NCBI RefSeq assembly: GCF_038502225.1 | Contig: NW_027195260.1 | Coordinates: forward strand, 124,001 to 188,000 | Direction of reading: 5' to 3' | DNA: 64,000 nt | Origin: Cherax quadricarinatus | Lineage: Eukaryota; Arthropoda; Malacostraca; Decapoda; Parastacidae | In this document: positions 8,985-19,552 of the stretch, piece by piece | Position numbering within the stretch: position 1 is the stretch's first letter | How the letters are laid out: every line of letters begins with the position of its first letter | The notes under the pieces: model-generated | The model's database searches: none | Seen by the model: only the letters and a program-made list of their open reading frames with translations | Told to the model about the DNA's origin: nothing | Made by a program: the position numbers and the translations under genes

Positions 8985-11020
8985 ATCACACTGGCCGATT
9001 CCCACCAAGGCAGGGTGGCCCGACAAAGAAAAACTTTCACCATCATTCACTCCATCACTGTCTTGCCAGAAGGGTGCTTTACACTACAGTTTTTAAACTG
9101 CAACATTAACACCCCTCCTTCAGAGTGCAGGCACTGTACTTCCCATCTCCAGGACTCAACTCCGGCCTGCCGGTTTCCCTGAATCACTTCATAAATGTTA
9201 CTTTGCTCACACTCCAACAGCACGTCAAGTATTAAAAACCATTTGTCTCCATTCACTCCTATCAAACACGCTCACGCATGCCTGCTGGAAGTCCAAGCCC
9301 CTCGCTCACAAAACCTCCTTTACCCCCTCCCTCCAACCTTTCCTAGGCCGACCCCTACCCCGCCTTCCTTCCACTACAGACTGATACACTCTTGAAGTCA
9401 TTCTGTTTCACTCCATTCTCTCTACATGTCCAAACCACCTCAACAACCCTTCCTCAGCCCTGTGGACAACAGTTTTGGTAATCCCACACCTCCTCCTAAC
9501 TTCCAAACTACGAATTCTCTGCATTATATTCACACCACACATTGCCCTCAGACATGACATCTCCACTGCCTCCAGCCTTCTCCTCGCTGCAACATTCATC
9601 ACCCATGCTTCACACCCATATAAGAGCGTTGGTAAAACTATACTCTCATACATTCCCCTCTTTGCCTCCAAGGACAAAGTTCTTTGTCTCCACAGACTCC
9701 TAAGTGCACCACTCACTCTTTTTCCCTCATCAATTCTATGATTCACCTCATCTTTCATAGACCCATCTGCTGACACGTCCACTCCCAAATATCTGAATAC
9801 GTTCACCTCCTCCATACTCTCTCCCTCCAATCTGATATTCAATCTTTCATCACCTAATCTTTTTGTTATCCTCATAACCTTACTCTTTCCTGTATTCACC
9901 TTTAATTTTCTTCTTTTGCACACCCTACCAAATTCATCCACCAATCTCTGCAACTTCTCTTCAGAATCTCCCAAGAGCACAGTGTCATCAGCAAAGAGCA
10001 GCTGTGACAACTCCCACTTTGTGTGTGATTCTTTATCTTTTAACTCCACGCCTCTTGCCAAGACCCTCGCATTTACTTCTCTTACAACCCCATCTAAAAA
10101 TATATTAAACAACCACGGTGACATCACACATCCTTGTCTAAGGCCTACTTTTACTGGGAAAAAATTTCCCTCTTTCCTACATACTCTAACTTGAGCCTCA
10201 CTATCCTCGTAAAAACTCTTTACTGCTTTCAGTAACCTACCTCCTACACCATACACTTGCAACATCTGCCACATTGCCCCCCTATCCACCCTGTCATACG
10301 CCTTTTCCATATCCATAAATGCCACAAAGACCTCTTTAGCCTTATCTAAATACTGTTCACTTATATGTTTCACTGTAAACACCTGGTCCACACACCCCCT
10401 ACCTTTCCTAAAACCTCCTTGTTCATCTGCTATCCTATTTTCCATCTTACTCTTAATTCTTTCAATTATAACTCTACCATACACTTTACCAGGTATACTC
10501 AACAGACTTATCCCCCTATAATTTTTGCACTCTCTTTTATCCCCTTTGCCTTTATACAAAGGAACTATGCATGCTCTCTGCCAATCCCTAGGTACCTTAC
10601 CCTCTTCCATACATTTATTAAATAATTGCACCAACCACTCCAAAACTATATCCCCACCTGCTTTTAACATTTCTATCTTTATCCCATCAATCCCAGCTGC
10701 CTTACCCCCTTTCATTTTACCTACTGCCTCACGAACTTCCCCATACTCCTACAAGATGTTATTCCTCCTTGCCCTATACACGAAATCACAGCTTCCCTAT
10801 CTTCATCAACATTTAACAATTCCTCAAAATATTCCCTCCATCTTCCCAATACCTCTAACTCTCCATTTAATAACTCTCCTCTCCTATTTTTGTTCTCTAG
10901 GCTTTCTTAACTTGTTAATCTCACTCCAAAACTTTTTCTTATTTTCAACAAAATTTGTTGATAACATCTCACCCACTCTCTCATTTGCTCTCTTTTTACA
11001 TTGCTTCACCACTCTCTTAT
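8985..11020 (-). mobile_element. RTE-type non-LTR retrotransposon, 5'-truncated
   Basis: 3' end at about 8985 (CCGATTCCCACCAAGG on the + strand), 3' UTR to 9407, reverse transcriptase upstream of that. The linker region upstream of RT is readable with stops at 10735-11015. Both outer edges sit in ATT repeats (8944-8966 and 11021-11050) that share TTATTAATATTATT, consistent with insertion into the (ATT)n tail of the preceding SINE. Related minus-strand copies: 5.3, 25.1 and 47.7 kb. Confidence 0.85.
9408..10715 (-). CDS. Reverse transcriptase of RTE-like LINE (435 codons, N-truncated)
   Basis: RNA-dependent DNA polymerase used for target-primed retrotransposition. Residues 1-15 carry GGKAAGIDGI, the first conserved RT block. 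Motif A is FMDMEKAYDRVD (catalytic D at 135), motif B GLRQGCVMSP (191-200), motif C FADD (241-244), followed by the thumb with the YLGVDVSADG block, then LLYGCEAWVM and CLRAMCGV. All three catalytic aspartates are present. The frame continues upstream of the first Met (EYGEVREAVGK) to a TAG at about 10736, so the true N-terminus, with endonuclease, is missing. The GC-balanced, clean frame suggests a young copy. Clade (RTE versus relatives) is inferred from the C-terminal pattern. Confidence 0.88.
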   Translation of the reverse strand: MKGGKAAGIDGIKIEMLKAGGDIVLEWLVQLFNKCMEEGKVPRDWQRACIVPLYKGKGDKRECKNYRGISLLSIPGKVYGRVIIERIKSKMENRIADEQGGFRKGRGCVDQVFTVKHISEQYLDKAKEVFVAFMDMEKAYDRVDRGAMWQMLQVYGVGGRLLKAVKSFYEDSEAQVRVCRKEGNFFPVKVGLRQGCVMSPWLFNIFLDGVVREVNARVLARGVELKDKESHTKWELSQLLFADDTVLLGDSEEKLQRLVDEFGRVCKRRKLKVNTGKSKVMRITKRLGDERLNIRLEGESMEEVNVFRYLGVDVSADGSMKDEVNHRIDEGKRVSGALRSLWRQRTLSLEAKRGMYESIVLPTLLYGCEAWVMNVAARRRLEAVEMSCLRAMCGVNIMQRIRSLEVRRRCGITKTVVHRAEEGLLRWFGHVERME

Positions 11021-11756
11021 TAATATTATTATTATTATTATTATTATTATATTATTTTCTCAGTTGTTTGTTGGGTTATCTTATTCAAACTTGGGCAATG
11101 TATGATGGAAAGATACTTCTTCACGTACACCAAAAATGAAAGAAATCAGACCATAAATAGCGGAGTTCACTTCTCAGCCATTAGCAGCCGCTTAGCAGTA
11201 TATTTTTGTATGGTTGTTATGGTTATATTCTCATTTTTTCGGTCTCATTTGATAGAATGAAAGATATATTACAGAAATAGATATGATTTTGATTGCTTTC
11301 ATGACGAAAAGTACCTTGAAATTGTGCTCACAGTAGCGAAAATGTTCTATTCTTTAGCGATGCTCAAGAGTAAACAAATGACGTCACCGTCCAATACCTG
11401 TCCGCCTGCCAGTCTAAATTCTAATACAGAGTCAAGAATGGATTGACATTATTTATACAATTATTACAATAATGCAGTAGTCTGCATAACTGTAAATCTT
11501 CTATTTTTTGTGAATAAAAATTCCAAATGGTAAGCAAGAGTAATATAAGAGGACCCTGTAGCCATGACTAATGAACAGAGAAAATGTTATTTTAGTGCCA
11601 GGAATGTCTGCATTGTTTATTTTGGACCCTATTTTGAAATTGGCATCTGTTGAAATTTGTGTGAAATCAGCCAAATTGCCAATTTCTGACCACTTTATTG
11701 GGTAGTTGAAATAAGTGAATGGGCGGTTTCTTGTACTCAGTTGACAGACTAGAAGT
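11021..11756. mobile_element. (ATT)n and piggyBac-type MITE variant, partial
   Basis: (ATT)n at about 11021-11050, then TTGTTTGTTGGG...GTATGATGGAAAGA and the shared MITE landmarks (GGTCTCATTTGATAGAATG, ATTCTGG/TTTTGGACCCTATTTTG, GTAGTCTGCATAAC). 11047-11340 recurs at 11915-12230. No TTAA ends identified. Confidence 0.6.
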
Positions 11757-11905
11757 AAATAAGTTTATTCAGGTATGCACAATTACAGTTACATAGATTA
11801 TCATACATAGCAGTGTATGTATAGAGAACCTAGGATAACCCAGAAAAGTCAGACAAAGTGACTTATTTCCAGTACCTGGCTTAGGCTTGCCATGTATGAT
11901 TTTTG
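11757..11905 (-). repeat. SINE-like dispersed repeat
   Basis: Runs from AAGTTTATTCAGGTATGCAC to GTACCTGGCTTAGGCTTGCC; recurs at 8500-8570 and, degraded, at 35050-35215. It splits the MITE variant, whose sequence starts again at 11909. No RNA polymerase III boxes seen. Confidence 0.5.
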
Positions 11906-12240
11906 GTTAAAAAATTTTTCTCGGTTGTTTGTTGGGCTATCTCACTGAAACTTGGCCAATGTATGATGGAAAGATGCTTCTTAACGTACAACAAAAATAA
12001 AAAAGACGGACGATAAATAAGGAAGTTAACTTCTCAGCCATTAGCCACCTCTTTGCAGTACGTATATTTTCATATGGTTTTTATGGTTGTATTCCTATTT
12101 TTTTGGACTCATTTGATAGGATGAAAGATATATTACAGAAATAGAAATGATTTGATTGCTTTCATGACGAAAAGTACCTTGAAATTGAGCTCAAAGTAGC
12201 GGAAATGTTCGAATTTTGCTGATGTTCAATGAACTGTGTA
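11906..12240. mobile_element. Second copy of the MITE-variant segment
   Basis: Repeats 11047-11370 in direct orientation (TTCTCGGTTGTTTGTTGGGCT start, then the tract ending GAAATGTTC). Non-coding. Confidence 0.6.
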
Positions 12241-13238
12241 AGTAAAGTTGGTTAATTTTATTAAGTGTATTCTAACCTAACCACTCTGTAATTTGGCAAA
12301 CTCAGTAATCCGGCACACTGTAGGTCGCAGTGATGCCGGATTTGTGATAGAGGACCTGTACTCACAACCAGTTGAACCATCAGGAAGATGTTGCTGCAAG
12401 AGTCGGATCCTGGCAAGGTCGCCATTGTCAGTGGAACGCCTTCCATCTGAACAAAAAGCTAATGGAAAAATAAATAAATAAAGAAACGTCTCTAGGAAAA
12501 ATAAGAATAATGACTTTTGAGGATTTTACTTAAAATTTAAATATAATATAAACAGCCTTTCGTTCTGGTGCTGTAGTTGGGCAGGAGTAGGTAAGGCCCT
12601 GGACAGATCTCAGATGTTAAAGATGTTGTAGGTTATCCTGTGCGGATGGTAACAGTTCAATGTTTTGGAATCTCCTCTACCACTTGGTTCGAGCACCACA
12701 AGTAGAATAAATAAGGGCCGGTAGTAGTCGAATAATGTTAATTTGTCCAATTAACAAGTGTCTTGCTCCTTTATCTGGTGTCTATCCTGGATGACCATGC
12801 CAGGAACAGAGCTGGTAATAAGAAAAAATAAAGTGGTTACCAGTGGTTATGATAATATAACATTTAAGAATGAAAAGGAGTAGTAAATGCCAAAATCATT
12901 ACTGGTAACCAGCAAACAAAAGAAAGCAACAAACAGTAATACTCCCGGTAGATCACCTTACCTGATCAGAAGAGTGGAGGTGAAGTGACTCTCCAAACTT
13001 CAGGCCACACCAGGTAAGGTCAATACTACCTGGAATAGAAATTGAAACAAATCAGACACCAGGAACTAGAGTTTCGCCCAGCCCGCCAGAGCAGGGAGTG
13101 CGCGAAATAACTCTCTAATGGTTCCTGGTGGCCTGAACAACCCTAACCCCACTTACAACCCACTTTTCCCTCACAATTATACTTACGTATACCTGTACCT
13201 AAATAAACTTACACACTGTGCTGATGTGCAGGTACATA
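12241..13238. other. No gene seen; includes an inverted 24-bp terminal repeat
   Basis: 12335-12358 is the inverted partner of 7837-7860 and is followed by TA. 12480-13230 is the least repetitive stretch of the window, but all frames are short. A 10-bp inverted pair CACCAGGAAC (13057-13066) / GTTCCTGGTG (13121-13130) lies near its end. It could be unique host DNA or an LTR remnant. Confidence 0.4.
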
Positions 13239-13302
13239 TTAATCCTTTCACTGTTTTGGTCGTACATATATGTCTTACGAGCCTCCATGTTTGACATATA
13301 TA

Positions 13303-15686
13303 CAGTGGAACCTCAAAAATCGAACTTAATCCGTTCCAGGAGCTAGTTCTAAATTCAAAAAGTCTGAAATTCGAATCAATATTTCCCATAAGAAATAATG
13401 GAAATACAATTAATCCATTCCAGAAACCCAAAAATATTCACACAAAAAATACATTTTATAGAGATTAATTACAGTTTTACATACAACAAATACTATAGTT
13501 TTTAATTATGTATAGTAACACATATAAAATAACATTTTTACTTACCTTTATTGAAGATTGGTGATGGTATCTTGAAGATAGGAAGGAGGAGAGAGGGAGT
13601 TGGGGTTAGTGTTTGGAAGGAGAATCCCCCTCCATGAGGACTTCAGGTAAAGCCCTCTCTGTGGTTACTTCCCTTCTCTGTCTTTTAATGCCACTAAGAC
13701 CAGCTTGAGAGTCACTGGACCCCTGTCTCACAAAATAACTGTCCACAGTCCTCTGTTTCTGGCACCTCTTTAACATTTCCCTAAAATGGGACATGGTTCT
13801 GTCACTGAACTTGTTGCAAAGATGGCTTGTTTCAGCTTGCTCAGGGTGGTACTTCTGCACAAACATTTGGACATCATTCCACTTGGCACAAATCTCCTTA
13901 ATCTTTGAAGAAGGCACCTCATCCACTCCCTCTTCCTCCTCCTCTGAAGCAAGTTCCTCATCTGTGGTCTGATACTGCTCCAGATGAAGCTCTTGCAGCT
14001 CTTCAGTGGTTAGCTCTTCCCTGTGGTCCTCCACAAACACTTCCATATCCTCACCACTCACCTCCAACCCCAGGGTGTTCCCCAATGCCACAGTAAAGTC
14101 CACAACAGGCAGAGGGTGAGCTGGGTCATGGTCAGGGTCAGCCTCAAACCCTTCAAAATCCCTCTTTTGGACACACTCTGGCCACAATTGTCTCCAAGCA
14201 GAGTTCAAAGTCCTGGAAGTCACTCCCTCCCAAGCCTTACCTATAAGGCTTATGGAGCTGTAGATGTTGAAGTGATTCCTCCAGAACTCTCTTAGGGTCA
14301 ACTTAGTGTCTGTGGTCACTTCAAAGCACTTCTCAAACACTGCTTTTGTTTAGAGTTTTTTGAAGTTAGAAATGACCTGCTGGTCCATGGGCTGGAGGAG
14401 AGGAGTGGTGTTAGGAGGCAAGAACTTCACTTTTATAAAACTGAAGTCCTTAGACAAGAGGTCTAATAAGTTTGGAGGATGAGCAGGAGCATTGTCCATT
14501 AACAGGAGGCACTTGAGTGGCAATTTCTTTTCCTGGAGGTATTTTTTCACACTGGGGCCAATCACTTCATGGACCCACTCTTTGAAAATTTGTCTTTTGA
14601 CCCATGCCTTATGATTAGCTTTCCACAAGACACATAACTTGTTCTTAAAGACATTGTTTTTCTTAAACAAACTGGGATTTTCTGAATGATACACAAGTAA
14701 AGGCTTCACTTTAAAATCACCACTAGCATTAGCACAGAACAAAAGAGTAAGCCCGTCTTTCATAGGCTTGTGTCCTGGTAGTGCCTTTTCCTCCTGTGTG
14801 ATGAAGGTCCTTTTTGGCATTTTCTTCCAAAACAAGCCTGTTTTGTCACAATTAAACACTTGTTCAGGTTTCAATTCTTCACTGTCTTTGTACCCCTTAA
14901 ACTCCTGTACAAACTTCTCAGCCGCCCCTTTGTTTGAACTAGCTGCCTCACCATGTCTTACAACATTGTGTATGCCACTACGCTTCTTAAATCTGTCAAA
15001 CCAGCCTCTGCTGGCCTTAAATTCACTAGCAGCACTGGTTCCAGGAGTTTTCTGTACCAGATTGGCATGCAGCTTCCTCGCCTTTTCGCAAATAATCGTC
15101 TCTGAAACACTATCACCTGCAATCTCTTGATCCTTGATCCACACCAGCAACAACTTCTCAACCTCTTCAACTATTTGTGGTCGTTTTTTGGTTAGCATAT
15201 TAACACCTTTTGCAACATCAGCTTCCTTGATTTGTTCTTTCTTTGACAGGATAGAACCGATGGTCGACTTGTTTTTCCCATACATCCTGGCAAGCTCAAC
15301 AAGTCTCACACCACTCTCATACTTCTGCATTATTTCCTTCTTCACATCTATGGTTTTTCTCACTTTCTTTACCACAGGGGTACCACTAGCAAGTTTCTTT
15401 GGGCCCATGGCAGCTTATTTCACAGTCCCACAAGCACTAAACACAACGAAATAATCGTAAAATGCATGAATGAGAGTGCAGGTTAGTGTTCACTCAAGCA
15501 TAAACAAAGCTAGACTGCTCACGGCGCCTGCGTGGGGACGTGGACAGAGCGGGCGGCAGACAGGTCCCATACCCGGCGGTCCGAAAATAGGGGCGTGTTC
15601 GATAATAGGGACACAGTTTGTCCGAAAAATGGTCCTATTTTCAAAACGTTCGATATGTAATACGTTCGATTTTTGAGGTTCCACTG
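13303..15686 (-). mobile_element. Near-intact Tigger (pogo-group) DNA transposon
   Basis: 2384 bp, with TA on both sides (13301-13302, 15687-15688). The terminal inverted repeats are 23 bp and identical, starting CAGTGGAACCTCA. One transposase frame on the minus strand occupies 13606-15408. Subterminal TTCGAT motifs are repeated near the right end. Perfect TIRs and a single stop codon point to recent insertion. Confidence 0.95.
13606..15408 (-). pseudogene. Tigger transposase, one in-frame stop
   Basis: Cut-and-paste transposase of the pogo/Tigger group. From ATG at 15408: N-terminal Psq-type HTH (about residues 17-66, IMQKYESGVRLVELARMYG), CENP-B-type HTH (about 75-150, EFKASRGWFDRFKKRSG), then the DDE/D nuclease with CDKTGLFWK (D188), LLLMDNAPAHP (D305) and LLQPMDQQVI (D342). 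A TAA at 14350-14352 interrupts the frame after ISNFKKL; the same frame then continues 244 codons to 13606, through an acidic Glu-rich segment and a short C-tail. Total about 600 codons, normal for Tigger. The start is supported by MGPKK, which recurs in four other copies here. Probably inactive as it stands unless the stop is an assembly error. Confidence 0.93.
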
Positions 15687-16695
15687 TATACTCAAAAATT
15701 CTAGCGGCTTCAAATCAGGCAGGAGAAAGCTGGTAGGCCCACATGTGAGAGAATTGGTCTGTGTGGTCAGTGTGCACCATATAAAAAAAATCCTGCAGCA
15801 CGCAGTGCATAATGAGAAAAAAAAACTCCGACTGTGTTTTTGGATTAAAACACCTACTTTGAGGTGGATTTTCTTATAGTATTTATGGTTGTATTCTCGT
15901 TTTCTTGGTCTCATTTGATAGAATGGAAAACATATTATAGAAATAGAGGTGATTGTGATTGGTTTTGCAATGGAAAGAACCTTGAAATGGAGCTCAAATT
16001 AGAGGAAATGTTTGATTTTTTGCAGATGTTCAAAAGTAAACAAATGATGTCATTGTCCAATAAATGTCCAACTAGCCATTCTAATATGCAGTCATGAATG
16101 GGTTGACATTATTTGTACAGTTATTACAATATTGCAGTAGTCTGCATAACAGTAAATCTTCTATTTTTTGTATGAATAAAAATTCGAAATAGAAAGCAAG
16201 AGTAATATCAGAGGGGCCTGGAGACATGACTGAACAAAGAAAATGTTATTTTAGAGCCAGGAATATCTGCATTGTTCATTCTGGACCTTATTTTGAAAGT
16301 GTCATATTTTTTAATTTTCGTGAAATTGGCCAAATTGCAAATTTCTGACCACGTTCTTGGGTAGTTGAAATCGGTAAATGGGCAGTTTCTTGTACTCAAT
16401 CGATATAAAAAATGAAGTTCTAAAGAAATAGCTATGAGTTTGGTCGACTGGAACAATGGAATTAGCCGAAAATAGGGCTCAAAGTGGGCGAAATCGCCGA
16501 TTTGTAAATAACGCTGAGGTCGCTAACTTCGCTAGAGTGTAATTCCGTCAGTTTTCCATCACGTTTTGTGTTTTTGGTGTCATTACAATCAGGAAAAGAT
16601 TCTCTATCATTTCATAAAAAAAATGTATTTTTTTTTAAATTTTGCGATACCAGGAGACACCTCAGGATTGGGGGTTGCGACAGTCAAAGGATTAA

Positions 16696-17925
16696 GGGTC
16701 TAGGGATTAAGGGCTGTGGTAGAGCCCCAGGCACAGATACCATAAGTGAGGTAAGGATATATTAGAGAATGGTACAAGGTAAGGAGAGTTGTTTGTGGTA
16801 CATAATAGCATATCTTGGAAAGGATTCCTACTGATTTGGAAATTTTCTTGGTTATGTAATGGGTATGGGACTGAAATTTAAGATTACAGCCAAGGAGAAG
16901 ACCTAGAAATTTGCCCTCCGTGTTGTTTGTGGTTCATAATAGCATATCTTGGAAAGGATTCCTACTGATTTGGAAATTTTCTTGGTTATGTGATGGGTAT
17001 GGGACTGAAATTTAAGATTACAGTCAAGGAGAAGACCTAGAAATTTGCCCTCTGTGTGTCTTGATATAGGGGAACCATTTAACAGTATGTTGAGTTGAAT
17101 ATTTGGGGCTCTGTTGCCAAACAGCATGAAGTAAGTTTTTTCTATCTTAAGTGTGAGTTTGTTGGTCATCACCCAAGCATATATCTTTAGCAGTTCATTG
17201 TTTACAGTATTTTCAAGCACAGCTGGGTCTGAATGGGAGTAGACATATGTAGTGTAATCTGCGAATAGAACTGGTGTAAGGAGTTGGGATGGATTGGGGA
17301 GATCATTGATGTAGATGAGAAAGAGGAGTGGACCTTGGACACTACCCTGGGGTACTCCTACAGCTACAGGTTGGATAGTGGAGTTGAATCCATTTGCATG
17401 TACATACTGGTGTCTGTCGTTAAGATAGGATTTTAGGTAGTCAAGAGAATGTCCTCTTATGCCATAATGATTCAGTTTGAGGTGCAAGAAAGAGATTGTG
17501 GTCAACTGTGCCAAAAGCTTTTCTTAGGTCGATAAAGAGCTCCAGGGGATATTCATTCTTATCGAGAGCTGTGTATATTAGGTCAAGCATTTGTATAATA
17601 GCATCATTCATGCTTTTTGTTGGTCTAAGTCCGATCTGGCATGGGTTAAGTATGTTGTTGGATGTAAGGTAGGAGTAAAGTCGCTTGTGTATTTTTTTTT
17701 CAAATATCTTGGAGAGTAAGGGCAAGTTTGATATGGGTCTGTAATTGTTCAAATCAGTTGGATCTCAACCTTTGTGGATTGGGGTGACCTTTGCTGTCTT
17801 GAGTATGGATGGGAAGGTTGAGGAAGCTATAGATTTGTTAAACATTGTTGCAATATGGGTGACAGTTCTGGTGCAGGTTTTTTATATATGAATGGTGGCA
17901 AGTTATCTAGATCACCTGATTTGTT
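16696..17925 (-). pseudogene. CR1/jockey-like LINE reverse transcriptase, broken
   Basis: Minus-strand blocks in order: NKSGDLDNLPPFIYKK (about 17.9 kb), NNYRPISNLPLLSKIFEK (17752), [13 protein letters not shown] (about 17.55 kb), then after a frameshift near 17.5 kb [20 protein letters not shown], motif C, and WVMTNKLTL...GKFLGLLLD down to 16903, then LLTLYHSLIYPYLTYGIC to about 16700. Motif C reads FADY, so the second catalytic Asp is Tyr (codon 17254-17256). A 133-bp tandem duplication (16791-16923/16924-17056) also breaks the frame. Same family as 20040-22395. Confidence 0.85.
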
Positions 17926-17929
17926 TTTT

Positions 17930-18021
17930 AATCATCCTTCTCTCTCTTGCTACCCAATACCCCTACATCCTTCCCTGCCTTGCTGTGCTGTATGACCCTT
18001 GTAGGTTTAGCACTTCTTTTT

Positions 18022-18070
<49 letters not shown>

Positions 18071-18071
18071 T
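17930..18071 (+). mobile_element. SINE 3' part with (AAT)n tail
   Basis: CTTGTAGGTTTAGCACTTCTTTT followed by (AAT)n at about 18022-18071. It is the reverse of the insertion at 57118-57268, where the same GGGGAAGCGCTAAACCC-type sequence joins (ATT)n. It separates two LINE fragments. Confidence 0.65.
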
Positions 18072-18072
18072 A

Positions 18073-18330
18073 TGACATTAGTGCAGTTGGTCGGTAATTC
18101 TTTTCAATTGCTGTACTGCCGCCCTTGTAGAGTGGGGTTATGTCTGTTATTTTTAGTGACTGTGGGATGACCCCTGTGTCCATGCACCTTCTCCATAGAT
18201 TAGTTAATGCACATGAAAGGGGTTTCTTGCAGTTCCTGATGAACACAGAGTTCACCAAGTTTGGGCCTATGGCAGAGTGCATAGGCATGTCATTTATTGC
18301 TTTTTCAAAGTCCTTTGGTGTTAAGAATTT
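18073..18330 (-). pseudogene. LINE reverse transcriptase fragment (family B, N-part)
   Basis: The minus strand encodes FIRNCKKPLSCALTNLWRRC, TGVIPQSLKITDITPLYKGG and KNYRPTALMS. This is the first half of the RT finger region, identical in pattern to 26.8-27.0 kb and 40.5-40.7 kb. Only about 85 residues remain. Confidence 0.75.
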
Positions 18331-18765
18331 TTAACCATATTCCCAGACATCATGTAGAAAGTCTTGTCAATATTGATAGTGAGTCTGTTGGTCGTCATCC
18401 AAGTAGATACTTTTTCAATCTTGTCATTAGCAATATTATTAAGGAAAATGGGATTTGGGTAGATGTCAAAAGTTGTGTCACCTGCAAACAGAATTAGTTA
18501 AAGTTCCTGGGATACATTAGTGAGGTGTTTGACGAAGATGAGAAATAGTAATAGGTCAGGAATAATACCCTGAGGCACCCCTCTGTTGATAGGGCACATT
18601 TATGAGGTCGTATCATTGATGGAGGTATGTTTGTGCCTGTTGGTAAAGTGGAACTTTATAAATGAGATAGCATCACCTCTACTTCCATGATGTTATATTT
18701 TAGGTACCAAGATGTTGTGGTCTAGTGTATCAAATTATCAGATTTCAATGGGATTGTGACAGTGG
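18331..18765 (-). pseudogene. LINE reverse transcriptase fragment with FAGD motif
   Basis: Minus-strand pieces: a GVPQG-like block, LFAGDTTFDIYPNP and STWMTTNRLTINIDKT. Motif C reads FAGD in place of FADD (Gly codon 18480-18482), and there are stops and frameshifts. Same broad group as the 16.7-17.9 kb copy but divergent. Confidence 0.65.
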
Positions 18766-19155
18766 ATTAACCCTTTCAGGGTCCAGAGGCCAAATTTCAA
18801 AGTGTGCACCAGGGTCCAAGAATTTTCAAAAAATAATTTTGTTATTTTTTCTTATGAAATGGTAGAGAATCTTTTTCCAAAGGTAATAAAACAAAAAGTA
18901 CGAAATTTGATGGAAAATTGACGAAATTATGCTCTCGCGAATTTTCATGTGTCGGCGATATTTATGCATCGGCGATTTTGCTGAATTTGACTCCAATTTT
19001 AGGCCAATTACATCATTCAAGTTGACCAAATTCTTAGATATTTCACTAGTATTACTTCTATTCTATTGATTGAGCACAAGAAATCGCCAAGTCAACTGTT
19101 TCAGCAACAAAATAAAGTGACCGGAAATTGGTAATTTGGCCAATTTAATGCAAAG

Positions 19156-19552
19156 CGACTCAAGAAATCGTAATGACACAATTGCAAACAAACCATACCC
19201 CCGGCCGGGATTGAACCCGCGACGGGCTGGAGTTTTGAGACTCTATGACCGCGGGTTCAATCCCGGCCGGGGGTATGGTTTGTTTGGAATCGTTTCATTA
19301 CAATTTCTTGAGTCATGTTGACGGCAGTGAAGGGACTTGAGCTAGAGTTCGTCACGGCCACGCTAGCTGGAGATTCGTCTGTAAAAACTTGCATTTGTGG
19401 TCACAGTGGTGCCTGTGCTAACCTTCCTATGGTGTAGAAATATACCTAGTTGGATGAATCTTATTGTGGCTAGCTGGTCTAGTGGCTAACGCGACGGGCT
19501 GGAGTTTTGAGACTCTATGACCGCGGGTTCAATCCCGGCCGGGGGTATGGTT
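19156..19552. mobile_element. tRNA-like head-to-head/tandem retroposon
   Basis: Flanked by a 14-bp duplication AATTTAATGCAAAG (19142-19155, 19553-19566). It opens with an inverted 64-bp arm (19157-19220), 60 of 64 identical to 19251-19314 read in reverse. A direct array follows with a period of 272 bp (GACGGGCTGG at 19221 and 19493). Each unit has a pol III A-box-like TGGTCTAGTGG and a B-box GGTTCAATCC about 45 bp apart, that is, a tRNA-like head. It starts at GACTCAAGAAAT and ends at GGTATGGTT. The same architecture recurs at 38811-39610. Confidence 0.85.

Larger units (their letters stand above)
13239..16695 (-). mobile_element. piggyBac-type MITE split by a Tigger element
   Basis: TTAA at both edges (13239-13242, 16692-16695). 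Ends read TTAATCCTTTCACTGT and, inverted, TTAATCCTTTGACTGT. Without the Tigger (13303-15686) the host is about 1.07 kb, close to the uninterrupted 1046-bp copy at 22745-23790. The left arm resumes at 15689 (CTCAAAAATTCTAGCGGC). Its first 150 bp resemble the 5' end of the autonomous piggyBac at 44611, so the MITE is probably a piggyBac deletion derivative. Confidence 0.85.

Noticed and set aside
9475..11139. Plus-strand ORFs of 86-204 codons across the RTE LINE
   Set aside because: Antisense shadows of the reverse transcriptase, which has all RT motifs on the minus strand.
19156..19552. Functional tRNA gene
   Set aside because: A/B boxes are present, but the T-stem has a mismatch and the anticodon stem gives a non-standard loop; the unit is part of a repeated, duplicated insertion. 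Called tRNA-like only.
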